Shown here in pieces: positions 9,158 to 17,516 of a stretch of 64,000 bases of DNA. The translations under genes and the position numbers were made by a program. The first letter of the stretch is position 1, and every line of letters starts with the position of its first letter. The stretch comes from Paraburkholderia lacunae (GTDB taxonomy: Bacteria > Pseudomonadota > Gammaproteobacteria > Burkholderiales > Burkholderiaceae), in contig NZ_QHKS01000020.1 of the NCBI RefSeq assembly GCF_003353175.1, positions 1 through 64,000 of the forward strand. Direction: 5' to 3'. Under the pieces are notes generated by a model, which saw nothing but the letters and a program-made list of their open reading frames with translations, searched no databases and was not told the origin of the DNA.

Positions 9158-9690
9158 AGCAGTCTCCGGAGTTGTTTGCGAGAAATCCTAGCATGACCGC
9201 CGACGGCTAACCATCGGCATTGTTGCCGTTTCCGTTCCGCGCGCTGGAGGCCGGGATGAAGCGCGGCGCGCTATCGAAGCGCCCGGCGGCCGATTGAATC
9301 GCGCGCGTACCGTACGCCTTCGAGGCGGTTTGTTGCGCTTGTACATGCCCGCTTCAGTCTTTCCGTGAGGCGGGGGCTGGCCTGGCGCGTCCATGTCATC
9401 GCACTCGTGAAAGCGAACTGCCACTTGCAACGATCGTGAGCATATCGGCCGGAGTAGCCCAGGTCCGCCGCAGCACATTTATTGTTCCGCCTCGAGACAG
9501 AACCTCGATTTTTGCCCTTCTATTCTCCCCTCAAGCGAAGACGGAGTCGGTGTTGACGCAGCCGCTTCGCTCAAGTGCGTTATCGATTTCATAAACCAAT
9601 CAGCAAGCCAAAGCAGCGAAGGCCTAAGCGACCAGTCCTTTCTGGAACGCCGGTCTCCGTCGTGATTGAACGTTACGGTTAGGGATATTC
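9158..9690. other. Intergenic region upstream of the nitrile cluster
   Basis: 533 bp without a convincing gene. The only frame of any length (about 96 codons, minus strand, 9188-9478) is Arg/Pro-rich and looks like noise. The region should contain the promoter of the aldoxime/nitrile genes; an imperfect inverted repeat of CTCAAGCGAAG with CTTCGCTCAAG lies near 9531-9582 and could be a regulator site, but this is weak. Confidence 0.4.
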
Positions 9691-10584
9691 ATGAAAAGCA
9701 GAAGGGGATCGAAATTGAAGTATGTCGCGAGCGTGATCTGTTCGTCGATCTTTCTCATCGCATCAAACTACGCGTTCGCTGCCGAAGTCGATCCGGGCGA
9801 TTATGAGCAGTACCCTGTCGGCTCGACGATCGGCGTCCTGTACTACAACTACTCGACGACCAATGCGTACTACTCGAACGGCAACAAGACGTCGGACTTC
9901 GACCTGCAGTCGAACGTCGGCATCGCTCGTCTGCTGCACGTGTTCAAGCTGACCGACAGGTTGACGATCGATCCTCAGTTCCTGCTGCCGTTCGGCCATG
10001 TCAGCGGCTTCGGGAACGCCAGCGCGCTGGGCAGCACGACGGGGGTGGGCGACCTGATCCTGACCGCGCCGCTGAAGCTACGCCTGAACGAAGCGCAGGA
10101 TATCGCGGCCGCGACCGTGTACGTGTACGTCCCGAGCGGCACTTACGATCGGAACCGCGCGCTCAATTTCGGCGCGAACCGCTGGTCGCTGGACTTCCAG
10201 GCGGCGTACATCAAGCACTTCTCGCCGAAGTGGGCCCTCGACCTCGTCGGTGACGCGATCTGGTACGGCGATAACACGTCGTACGGCGCGTCTGGCGCAA
10301 CCCGGCATCAACAGATGAGCTACAGCGCCCAGGCGATGGTCCGCTACATGCCGGACCCCGGCACGTCGATCGGGCTCGGCGTGACCCAGTTCTGGGGCGG
10401 CGAAACCAGCGTCGACGGCGTCGGCAACAACGACGCGCTGCGCACGACGCGGATGCGCTTGACCGCGGCGAAGTTCGTCACCAGCGCCGACCAGGTGCAG
10501 CTTCAGCTCGGCACCGACCTGAGCGTCAGGAACGGGCCGAAAAACAACGTTCTCGTCGGTCTGCGGTATGCACACATCTTCTGA
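9691..10584 (+). CDS. Outer-membrane channel, phenol-degradation MetA/SphA family
   Basis: 297 residues. A typical signal peptide (SVICSSIFLIASNYAFAAE) is followed by a beta-rich protein with alternating aromatic and polar residues that ends in aromatic Phe (YAHIF), as outer-membrane barrels do. The pattern PQFLLPFG...GVGDLILTAPLKL...VYVYVPSGTY matches the SphA/MetA-pathway family of barrel proteins often coded beside aromatic degradation genes. Position as the first gene of the aldoxime-nitrile cluster suggests it admits an aldoxime or nitrile. AGGGA lies upstream of the ATG. Confidence 0.82.
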   Translation: MKSRRGSKLKYVASVICSSIFLIASNYAFAAEVDPGDYEQYPVGSTIGVLYYNYSTTNAYYSNGNKTSDFDLQSNVGIARLLHVFKLTDRLTIDPQFLLPFGHVSGFGNASALGSTTGVGDLILTAPLKLRLNEAQDIAAATVYVYVPSGTYDRNRALNFGANRWSLDFQAAYIKHFSPKWALDLVGDAIWYGDNTSYGASGATRHQQMSYSAQAMVRYMPDPGTSIGLGVTQFWGGETSVDGVGNNDALRTTRMRLTAAKFVTSADQVQLQLGTDLSVRNGPKNNVLVGLRYAHIF

Positions 10585-10621
10585 CTCTAGACATCTCATC
10601 CCTTTTATAGCGAGACCACAC

Positions 10622-11680
10622 ATGGAATCCGCAATCGACAAACATCAAAAGTGCCCGCGGACGCTGTCGCGCCGCGTCGCCGACGACTACCAGCCGCCGT
10701 TCCCGATGTACGTGGCTCGCGCGTCGGAAGATCTCAATCAGGTCGTGATGGGCTACTTCGGCATCCAGTATTCCGGCAGTGAAAAGAAGGCGGCGGCACT
10801 GGCCGCTCTGCGTCATATCGTGGCCGACTTCGGCACGGCCGACGGCCCCGCTCACTTCGACCTCACGCACCATACCGATAACGAGGGCTACGACAACCTG
10901 ATCGCGCTCGGCTACTGGCGTGACCCGTCCGCGTACCAGCGATGGCTCGCGTCGCCAGCCGTCGCCGGCTGGTGGGCGTCGGACGAGCGGCTGGCCGACG
11001 GCATCGGCTATTTCCGGGAAGTCGTCGCGCCGCGCGCGGAGCAGTTCGAGACGCTGTACGCGTTCACGGACGACTTCCCCGGCGTCGGCGCCATCATGGA
11101 CGACGTCAGCGGCGAAATCGAGGAGCACGGCTACTGGGGGTCGATGCGCGACCGCTTCCCGATCTCCCAGACCGACTGGATGCGGCCCAACGGCGACCTG
11201 CAGGTTGTCCACGGAGACCCGGCGCGGGGCGGCCGCGTGGTCGTGCGGGCGCACGACAACATCGCGCTCATCCGCTCCGGCCAGGACTGGCGGGCGGCAG
11301 AAGGGGACGAGCGCCGGCTCTACCTCGATGAGATCGAGCCGACGCTGCGCGCCGGCATGGACTTCCTGCGCGACAACGGGAAGGACGTCGGCTGCTACAG
11401 CAACCGCTACGTGCAATCCATCGACCTGGACGGCAACCTGCTGGACGAGAGTTACAACATCGGGCACTGGCGCTCGCTCGACCGGCTCGAACGCTGGGCC
11501 GAGTCACACCCGACGCACCTGCGCATCTTTGTCACGTTCTTTCGGGTCGTCGCCGGGCTGTCGAAGCTGCGGCTGTATCACGAGGTGTCGGTGTTCGACG
11601 CGCAGCACCAGGTCTACGAATACGTGAACTGCCATCCCCAGACCGGCATGATGCGCGACGCCGCGGTGGACGGCCGTTGA
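10622..11680 (+). CDS. oxdA: Aldoxime dehydratase, haem enzyme
   Basis: 352 residues from ATG 10622, the same length as Pseudomonas OxdA; an upstream ATG at 10568 overlaps the previous gene and is rejected. The enzyme dehydrates aldoximes to nitriles at a ferrous haem b. With this start the known catalytic set falls at exactly the literature numbers: Arg178, Ser219, His299 (THLRIF, proximal haem ligand) and His320 (LYHEV, acid-base residue). That agreement supports both function and start. It lies 37 bp after the channel gene and feeds the nitrile hydratase coded downstream. Haem is the only cofactor expected; cytoplasmic. Confidence 0.96.
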   Translation: MESAIDKHQKCPRTLSRRVADDYQPPFPMYVARASEDLNQVVMGYFGIQYSGSEKKAAALAALRHIVADFGTADGPAHFDLTHHTDNEGYDNLIALGYWRDPSAYQRWLASPAVAGWWASDERLADGIGYFREVVAPRAEQFETLYAFTDDFPGVGAIMDDVSGEIEEHGYWGSMRDRFPISQTDWMRPNGDLQVVHGDPARGGRVVVRAHDNIALIRSGQDWRAAEGDERRLYLDEIEPTLRAGMDFLRDNGKDVGCYSNRYVQSIDLDGNLLDESYNIGHWRSLDRLERWAESHPTHLRIFVTFFRVVAGLSKLRLYHEVSVFDAQHQVYEYVNCHPQTGMMRDAAVDGR

Positions 11681-11722
11681 GTGCTTCGGGTGCCGTGCAC
11701 TGAGCGCGGCGCCGCCCTACCC

Positions 11723-11868
11723 ACAGCTTTGCATGGGGCCGGACTAAGTGCTAAAGCGCCAAGTCCGGCCGACAGCTTTGCATGGGGCCGGACTAAGTGC
11801 TTTGCATGGGACCAGAGTAAGCGCTAAAGCGCTAACTCTGGTCGACAGCTAAAGCGCTAAGTCCGGCC
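11723..11868. repeat. Repeat and hairpin block inside the nitrile cluster
   Basis: A 30-bp direct repeat occurs at 11723-11752 and 11772-11801 (period 49 bp) and a degenerate third unit starts at 11801. Two stem-loops of equal design are built in: GGCCGGACT 11737-11745 with AGTCCGGCC 11762-11770, and GACCAGAGT 11810-11818 with ACTCTGGTC 11835-11843, each a 9-bp stem with a 16-nt loop. The loops contain near-palindromic GCGCTAAAGCGC. A further AGTCCGGCC sits at 11860-11868. Repeats of this look occur between genes in Burkholderiales; here they separate oxdA from the amidase gene and could attenuate or stabilise the transcript. Confidence 0.8.
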
Positions 11869-11894
11869 GACATCTGATCGACAGGAGATTACCC

Positions 11895-13421
11895 ATGGCA
11901 ATCAAGCGGCCAACGCTTGCGCAGATTTCGGAGATCGCAGCCGGTTTCGGCTTTCATCTCGACGAGCAGGAACTCGCGAACTACGGCGAGGCGTTGCAAG
12001 GCAACTTCGATGCCTACGACGCGATCGACGCGTTACCCGACCATCTGCCGGCTGTGCAATATCCGCGCACGCCCGGCTATCGCCCCGAGGGCGACGAGAA
12101 CCGCTTCGGCGCGTGGCAGCGCAAGAGCGTCATCCGCGGTGCGCCGGACGGCAAGCTGAAGGGCAAGACCGTCGCCATCAAGGACAACGTCTGCGTCGCC
12201 GGCGTGCCGATGATGAACGGTGCGAGCACGTTCGAAGGATACGTGCCGGAGATCGACGCCACCGTGGTGACGCGCGTGCTCGACGCCGGCGCGACGATCG
12301 TCGGCAAGTCCGTTTGCGAGTACTTCTGCTTTTCCGGCGGCTCGCACACGAGCACGACGGGGCCGGTGCAGAACCCGCGCAAGCCCGGCCACTCGACAGG
12401 CGGGTCGTCGTCCGGCAACGGCGCGCTCGTCGCGAGCGGCGAGGTCGACATGGCGATCGGCAGCGACCAGGGCGGGTCGGTGCGGATTCCGTCCGCGTAC
12501 TGCGGCATCGTCGGGATGAAGCCGACCCACGGTCTCGTGCCGTACACCGGCGCGATGCCGATCGAAGCGACGGTCGATCACCTCGGGCCGATGACGAACA
12601 ACGTGCTGGACAACGCGTTGCTGCTCGACGTGATCGCAGGCGGCGACGGACTCGATCCCCGGCAACTGCAGCTGCCGGCGAGCACCGACTATTCGGGCGG
12701 CATTCGCGGCGGCGTCGCAGGGCTGCGGATCGGGATCCTGCGTGAAGGCTTCGGCCTGGCGAACGCCGAGCCGCTCGTCGACGAGGCGGTGCGCGCCGCC
12801 GCGCAGGTGCTGCGCAAGCTGGGCGCGAGCGTCGACGAAGTGTCGGTGCCGCTGCACGCGGCCGGCCTCGCGATCTGGCTGCCGATCGCGGCAGAGGGCG
12901 CGACCCAGCAGATGATGAAGGGCAACAGCCACGGATTCAACTGGCGGGGCATGTACGTGACGAGCATGATCGACCATCATGCCGGCTGGCGCGCCCGGGC
13001 GGACGAACTGCCCGATACGGTGAAGCTGACCATGGTGCTCGGCGAGTATTTCACCAGCCGCTACAACGGCCGCTACTACGGGAAGAGCCAGAACCTCGCG
13101 CGGCGCCTGCGCGCCGACTACGACGCGGTGCTGCAGTCGTATGACCTGCTGCTGATGCCGACGGTGCCGCTGCGCGCGTCGAAGCTCCCTCCCGCCGGCT
13201 GCCCGATGTCCGAGTCGCTGAGCCGCGCGTTCGAGATGCTGGCCAACACGGCGCCGTTCGACGTTTCCGGCCATCCGGCGATGTCGTTGCCGTGCGGCGT
13301 GGCTGAAGATCTGCCGATCGGGCTGCAACTGGTCGGACGACGGTTCGACGAGGCGACGATCTACCGCTGCGCGTACGCATACGAGCAGGCGATCGACTGG
13401 CAGCAGACGAAGCTCGGCTGA
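11895..13421 (+). CDS. Amidase-signature amidase of the nitrile hydratase pathway
   Basis: 508 residues from ATG 11895 with ACAGGAG upstream. It hydrolyses the amide made by nitrile hydratase to the carboxylate and ammonia. The Ser-cisSer-Lys triad is intact: Lys96 (VAIKDN), Ser171 (GGSSSG) and Ser195 (GGSVRIP), identical in numbering to the well-studied Rhodococcus nitrile-pathway amidase. The glycine/serine-rich core GSDQGGSVRIPSAYCGIVG is complete. Cytoplasmic; no signal peptide. It is coded 70 bp before nitrile hydratase alpha, so amide made by the hydratase can be used at once. Confidence 0.95.
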   Translation: MAIKRPTLAQISEIAAGFGFHLDEQELANYGEALQGNFDAYDAIDALPDHLPAVQYPRTPGYRPEGDENRFGAWQRKSVIRGAPDGKLKGKTVAIKDNVCVAGVPMMNGASTFEGYVPEIDATVVTRVLDAGATIVGKSVCEYFCFSGGSHTSTTGPVQNPRKPGHSTGGSSSGNGALVASGEVDMAIGSDQGGSVRIPSAYCGIVGMKPTHGLVPYTGAMPIEATVDHLGPMTNNVLDNALLLDVIAGGDGLDPRQLQLPASTDYSGGIRGGVAGLRIGILREGFGLANAEPLVDEAVRAAAQVLRKLGASVDEVSVPLHAAGLAIWLPIAAEGATQQMMKGNSHGFNWRGMYVTSMIDHHAGWRARADELPDTVKLTMVLGEYFTSRYNGRYYGKSQNLARRLRADYDAVLQSYDLLLMPTVPLRASKLPPAGCPMSESLSRAFEMLANTAPFDVSGHPAMSLPCGVAEDLPIGLQLVGRRFDEATIYRCAYAYEQAIDWQQTKLG

Positions 13422-13491
13422 CGATGCCGGGGCGCGCCGTTACGCGTCCTGGATTGCTCACGCCGTCCTGGCAAACCGATGGGAGAAATTT

Positions 13492-14127
13492 ATGCACACT
13501 GATCACCATAGTCATACTGAACCGCCGTCCGAATCCGAACTGCGGGTGAAGGCGATCGAGTCGCTGCTCGTCGACAAGCAACTGGTCGACGCGTCCGCGC
13601 TCGACGAACTGATCGACATCTACGAACACAGGATCGGCCCGAGGAACGGCGCGGCCGTCGTCGCGCGGGCGTGGACCGACCCCGCCTACAAGGCGCGGCT
13701 GCTATCCGACGCGACGGCAGCGATCGCCGAGCTTGGTTTTTCCGGCGTGCAGGGCGAGGACATGGTCGTCGTCGAGAACACGCCGGCGGTCCATAACGTC
13801 ATCGTCTGCACGCTGTGCTCGTGCTATCCGTGGCCGACGCTCGGCCTGCCGCCGACCTGGTACAAGGCCGCGCCTTACCGGTCGCGCATCGTGATCGAGC
13901 CGCGCGCCGTGCTGGCGGAGTTCGGTCTGCACATGGACGTGAGCCGGGAAGTCCGGGTGTGGGACAGCAACGCCGAGCTGCGCTACATGGTGCTGCCCCA
14001 GCGGCCGGCCGGTACCGAAGGATGGTCCGAGGCAGATCTCGCCTCGCTGGTGACGCGGGATTCGATGATCGGAACCGGCGTGCCGACCGATCCGGCCCAG
14101 GCGTCGAACCTGAACGGAGGCGCGTGA
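13492..14127 (+). CDS. nthA: Nitrile hydratase alpha subunit, cobalt type
   Basis: 211 residues. The metal claw is VCTLCSC with Cys106, Cys109, Ser110 and Cys111; Thr in position 2 of the claw (CTLCSC) marks the cobalt enzymes, whereas iron enzymes have CSLCSC. The next residues YPWPTLGLPPTWYK also fit the Co type. The enzyme hydrates nitriles to amides. GGGAG-like sequence precedes the ATG at 13492. Its TGA overlaps the ATG of the next ORF by one base (TGATG). Presence of an NhlF-type cobalt transporter and an activator downstream supports the cobalt assignment. Confidence 0.96.
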   Translation: MHTDHHSHTEPPSESELRVKAIESLLVDKQLVDASALDELIDIYEHRIGPRNGAAVVARAWTDPAYKARLLSDATAAIAELGFSGVQGEDMVVVENTPAVHNVIVCTLCSCYPWPTLGLPPTWYKAAPYRSRIVIEPRAVLAEFGLHMDVSREVRVWDSNAELRYMVLPQRPAGTEGWSEADLASLVTRDSMIGTGVPTDPAQASNLNGGA

Positions 14128-14447
14128 TGAACGGCATTCACGACATGGGCGGCATGCACGGGCTGGGTACGATCGTCCGCGATCCCGCCGAGCCGCTGTT
14201 CTCCGCCGACTGGGAGCGGCGCACCTTCGGGCTGTTCTTCGCCGTCTTTGCGGGCGGCTACATGAACGTGGACGAGTTCCGGCACGCGATCGAGCGGATG
14301 GATCCCGTCCATTACCTGGAAGGCAGCTACTACGAGCACTGGGTCCATTCAATCGAAACGATGCTGGTCGAGAAGAACGTGCTCTCGCGCGACGAGATCG
14401 AGCGTCGTATCGCACAACTTCGGGAGAACAACGCATGCCAGTCCTGA
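14127..14447 (+). CDS. nthB: Nitrile hydratase beta subunit, N-terminal half (split gene)
   Basis: 106 residues starting MNGIHDMGG, the standard beta-subunit start, with GGAGG 6 nt upstream. It contains ADWERRTF, DEFRHAIERM with Arg52 (the conserved beta Arg that contacts the oxidised claw), and HYLEGSYYEHW. It stops at 14447, about where an ordinary 215-230 residue beta subunit enters the linker to its SH3-like domain. The remaining half is coded by the next, overlapping ORF. Either the enzyme has three polypeptides, as in thiocyanate hydrolase and toyocamycin nitrile hydratase, or the sequence has a frameshift. Confidence 0.93.
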   Translation: MNGIHDMGGMHGLGTIVRDPAEPLFSADWERRTFGLFFAVFAGGYMNVDEFRHAIERMDPVHYLEGSYYEHWVHSIETMLVEKNVLSRDEIERRIAQLRENNACQS

Positions 14448-14785
14448 CGAAAGACATGGTCGACGCGCTCGTGCGCACCGGCGCATCCGCCCGATCGCAC
14501 GAGGCGGTCCCGCCGCGCTTTGGCGTTGGCCAGCAGGTGCGGGCGAAGAACCTCAACCCGACGACGCATACGCGGCTCGCGCGCTACGTGCGCGGCAAGG
14601 TCGGGACGATCGACCGCGACCACGGCGTCTTCGCGCTGCCCGACACGATGGCGCACGGCGGCGGCGAATGTCCGCAGCACGTCTACAGCGTGACGTTCCG
14701 CGCGCAGGAGCTGTGGGGGCTGCATGCATCGGCGGTGGACACGGTGTGCATCGACATGTGGGATGACTATCTTGAAGCAGTCTGA
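14435..14785 (+). CDS. Nitrile hydratase beta subunit, C-terminal SH3-like half (split gene)
   Basis: 116 residues starting MPVLTKDMVDALVRTGAS, which corresponds to the middle of one-piece Co-type beta subunits (their ..PVLTPAIVDGL.. segment). It continues with RFGVGQQVRAKNLNP, HTRLARYVRGKVGTI, HGVFALPDTMAHG and WDDYLEAV, the full SH3-like domain. It overlaps the N-terminal half by 13 nt. GGGAG at 14422-14426 sits 8 nt before the ATG, so independent, coupled translation is plausible and argues against a simple sequencing error. Together the two halves cover a complete beta subunit. Confidence 0.92.
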   Translation: MPVLTKDMVDALVRTGASARSHEAVPPRFGVGQQVRAKNLNPTTHTRLARYVRGKVGTIDRDHGVFALPDTMAHGGGECPQHVYSVTFRAQELWGLHASAVDTVCIDMWDDYLEAV

Positions 14786-14798
14786 GGAGAACAGCGCC

Positions 14799-15239
14799 AT
14801 GTCCGGAACCTTCGAACCGTCGACCACGCAACTGCCCGCAGACGGCCCGCCTTTCAGCGAGCCGTGGCAGGCGCGCGCGTTCGCGCTGGTCGTCCATCTC
14901 TACCAGTCGGGCCAGTTCGCGTGGAGCGAATGGGTGGAAACGTTCAGCCGGCAGATCACTGCGTTTCCGGCCCGTGCGGGCGAATGCACGAACGACAGCT
15001 ACTACCGCCAATGGCTCGGTGCGCTGGAGGAGATCATGGCGGCCAAGGGGCTCGTCGATCCGGCGGCGTCGCACACGCGGCAGGGCGAGTGGCGCATCGC
15101 CTACCTGAACACGCCGCACGGCCAGCCGGTGAGTCTCGACAACGCCGCCTGTCCACCCGACCATGTGCACGAGCACATGATGCCGCGCAGGACGCCAGTG
15201 ACGGTCAGCACGGCGTCGTGCAGCCGCGCATCGATCTGA
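14799..15239 (+). CDS. Nitrile hydratase activator / accessory protein (P14K type)
   Basis: 146 residues from ATG 14799, with GAGGAG upstream; a longer start inside the previous gene lacks an RBS. It resembles the N-terminal part of a beta subunit: PPFSEPWQARAFALVVHLYQSGQFAWSEWVETFS and NDSYYRQWLGALEEIMAAKGLV. Activators of this size shuttle cobalt-loaded, cysteine-oxidised alpha subunit into the apo-enzyme (self-subunit swapping). The C-terminal tail is basic and Cys-containing. It starts 13 bp after the beta C half and ends 10 bp before the cobalt transporter. Confidence 0.92.
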   Translation: MSGTFEPSTTQLPADGPPFSEPWQARAFALVVHLYQSGQFAWSEWVETFSRQITAFPARAGECTNDSYYRQWLGALEEIMAAKGLVDPAASHTRQGEWRIAYLNTPHGQPVSLDNAACPPDHVHEHMMPRRTPVTVSTASCSRASI

Positions 15240-15249
15240 GGAGCCCATC

Positions 15250-16329
15250 ATGACCGGGGTCACTCGTGCAGGCGGCAGCCGTCGCAACGCGTTCGTTCCG
15301 CCGCGAAGCATCCTGCTGGCAGTCGGCGCGCTACTGGTCGCCAATGTCGGAGTCTGGTGCTGGGCAGCTGTCAGCCTGCACGAGCGGCCCGTGCTGTTCG
15401 GTACGGCGATGCTCGCGTACGTGCTGGGGCTGCGCCACGCGGTGGACGCCGACCACATCGCGGCGATCGACAATGCGACGCGCAAGCTCATGCAGGCAGG
15501 CCAGCGTCCGCTGTCCGTCGGTTTCTACTTTTCGGTCGGGCATTCCGCGCTCATCGTCGCCTTCTCGGCGGCGCTCGCGTTGGCGACCGCTCATTTCTCG
15601 CAGCGTTTCGCGGCGTTCCGCGCAGTCGGCGCGCTGATCGGTACCATGGCGTCGGCGACGGTCCTGCTGTTGCTCGCGGCGGTGAACGTCACCGTCCTGT
15701 TCTCGTTGTACAAGACGTTCCGGTGCGTCAGGCGCGGCGAGCCCTTGGACGACGTCGGCCTGAGCGGCCTCCTGAGCGGCCGTGGGCTGGTCTCGCGCCT
15801 GCTTAGACCGATGTTCCGCATCGTGACGAAGAGCTGGCACATGTTCGTGATCGGCGCCTTGTTCGGGCTCAGCTTCGATACCGCGTCGGAAATCGCGCTT
15901 TTCGCGATCGCCGCGGGCCAGACGTCTCACGGCGTGTCGTTCGAGACTGTCATGCTGTTCCCCGCGCTGTTCGCGGTCGGCATGTGTACGGTCGACTCGG
16001 CAGACGGCATGCTGATGGTGGGCGCTTATGGCTGGGCGCTGGACAACCCCGTCCGCAAGCTCTACTACAACATGGCCATGACCTGCATGTCGGCCGTTGT
16101 CGCCCTGCTGATTGGCGGCGTGGAGTGCTTGTCGATCATCGGGGACCGGCTCGATTCCCTCGCTTTTCTGAGGAGCTTCACCGGCGCGGTCGACGACTAT
16201 TTCGGTGTCCTCGGGTATGCGATCGTCGCCGTGTTCATGGCGAGCTGGGCACTCAGCGTCTTCGCCTATCGGCGCCGGAGAGACACGGCCCGCTCGTGCA
16301 CGGATTTGTCTGCGGATTCCCGGACGTAG
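15250..16329 (+). CDS. nhlF: NicoT-family cobalt transporter (NhlF type)
   Basis: 359 residues with about eight hydrophobic segments. The family signature HAVDADHIAAIDN (HX4DH) is in the second segment, with further signatures GHSALIVAFSAALAL and FGLSFDTASEIALFA. NicoT permeases import Ni2+ or Co2+; co-location with a cobalt-type nitrile hydratase and activator points to cobalt, as for NhlF of Rhodococcus. GAGGAG precedes the ATG. It is the last structural gene of the nitrile cluster. Confidence 0.93.
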   Translation: MTGVTRAGGSRRNAFVPPRSILLAVGALLVANVGVWCWAAVSLHERPVLFGTAMLAYVLGLRHAVDADHIAAIDNATRKLMQAGQRPLSVGFYFSVGHSALIVAFSAALALATAHFSQRFAAFRAVGALIGTMASATVLLLLAAVNVTVLFSLYKTFRCVRRGEPLDDVGLSGLLSGRGLVSRLLRPMFRIVTKSWHMFVIGALFGLSFDTASEIALFAIAAGQTSHGVSFETVMLFPALFAVGMCTVDSADGMLMVGAYGWALDNPVRKLYYNMAMTCMSAVVALLIGGVECLSIIGDRLDSLAFLRSFTGAVDDYFGVLGYAIVAVFMASWALSVFAYRRRRDTARSCTDLSADSRT

Positions 16330-16481
16330 GCACCCGTCTGTTCGCGATGGACGGGACCGACTGTCCCCGCGCGATGGGTGGCGCCGATCTGTGCCGCCCA
16401 TGCCGTTTGGTTGGACAGCGGAATTTTGAATGGGCACGCTTCTCGGATCATCCGTTTGCCCATCAACCTTGGGGCACCATC

Positions 16482-17516
16482 ATGTCGAAGCAACTGACCG
16501 ATTTCGCCGCAAACCGGGGCGAACAGGGCGCCGCCCCGAGCGGCTCGCCGTTCGAATGGAATAGTTCGTCCATCGAGGTCTCTGCCGGCGGCTCCATCAG
16601 CCAGCGCATCGACTTCTGGCGCGAAATCATCTTGCGACTGTTTGCGGACGTCCAGATTTCGGCGGTGCAGAGGGCGGATTTCTTCGGAAAGGTCCGGCAG
16701 CGCAAATGCGACAAGTTGCGCATGTCGGAGATCCATGCCGCCGAGCAGGCGGTCAATCGACGCTATCGCCAGGCCCGCAGTGAATACGAGGACAAGTACT
16801 TCGCGGTGCTGATGCTCGAAGGAACCCAGTCCGTCGAACAGGACGGCAATATCGTGGCGCTGCGCCCCGGCGAGTTTGCGATTTACGACGCGACACGCCC
16901 CCATCATCTTCACTTTGGCCAGTCGTGGCGGGAAATCGTTGTCAGCATCCCCCGGACGACGCTGAACCAGCTCGTCGTCGGGATGGAAACGCGCACGGCC
17001 AGCCCGATGAATACATCCCATGGCGTCGGAAACGTCATGCGGGCATTCCTGGAAGGGATGTCGTCGCAGATCGGCCACGTCACCGAGGACGAAATGCTCA
17101 GGCTCTCGGACACGGCGATCACCTTGATTGCGATGACGTTAGGGAATCTGCAGCGAAACGATATCGCCCAATCGCGGCTCAAGACGCTGACCCTGATGCG
17201 TGTGAAGACTTTCGTCCTGGAACATCTCCGGGATCCCGAATTGAATCCGCATATGGTCGAACGGGCAATGGGCATTTCGTCCAGATACGTCAACAAATTG
17301 TTCGAAGCGGACTGCACTTCGCTGATGCGCTACATTTGGCGTATGCGCCTGGAACGGTGCTCGGAAGAACTGGCAAACCCCCACTTTTCTATCTTGCGAG
17401 TTTCCGACGTCGCGTTGAGGTGGGGCTTTAATGACATGTCGCATTTTAGTCGTGCATTTAAGGAGCGCTTTAACGTGTCTCCTAGCGAGTGGCGAAATAA
17501 GGGCGTGCAAGGATGA
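16482..17516 (+). CDS. AraC-family regulator of the aldoxime/nitrile cluster
   Basis: 344 residues from ATG 16482; an open frame extends upstream to 15984 but runs through nhlF. Residues about 60-200 form an AraC-binding-like sensor domain (LMLEGTQSVEQDGN, GEFAIYDATRPH), and the C-terminal 100 residues are the double HTH with MVERAMGISSRYVNKLFE and VALRWGFNDMSHFSRAFKERF, ending in the standard PSEWR. Regulators of this type activate nitrile and aldoxime genes in Rhodococcus and Pseudomonas. The last 200 bp are more AT-rich than the rest of the cluster. Confidence 0.88.
   Translation: MSKQLTDFAANRGEQGAAPSGSPFEWNSSSIEVSAGGSISQRIDFWREIILRLFADVQISAVQRADFFGKVRQRKCDKLRMSEIHAAEQAVNRRYRQARSEYEDKYFAVLMLEGTQSVEQDGNIVALRPGEFAIYDATRPHHLHFGQSWREIVVSIPRTTLNQLVVGMETRTASPMNTSHGVGNVMRAFLEGMSSQIGHVTEDEMLRLSDTAITLIAMTLGNLQRNDIAQSRLKTLTLMRVKTFVLEHLRDPELNPHMVERAMGISSRYVNKLFEADCTSLMRYIWRMRLERCSEELANPHFSILRVSDVALRWGFNDMSHFSRAFKERFNVSPSEWRNKGVQG

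Noticed and set aside
9188..9478. 96-codon minus-strand gene
   Set aside because: Low-complexity Arg/Pro composition, no RBS and no family pattern.
11723..11868. CRISPR array
   Set aside because: Only two good repeats, the spacers are part of the stem-loops, and no cas genes are present.
14435..14447. Simple frameshift in the nitrile hydratase beta gene
   Set aside because: Not excluded, but the second ORF has its own well-spaced GGGAG and ATG, so a true split is the better reading of the sequence.
15984..16481. Longer N terminus for the AraC regulator
   Set aside because: The extra part overlaps nhlF in another frame and has no family similarity; ATG 16482 gives a standard length.
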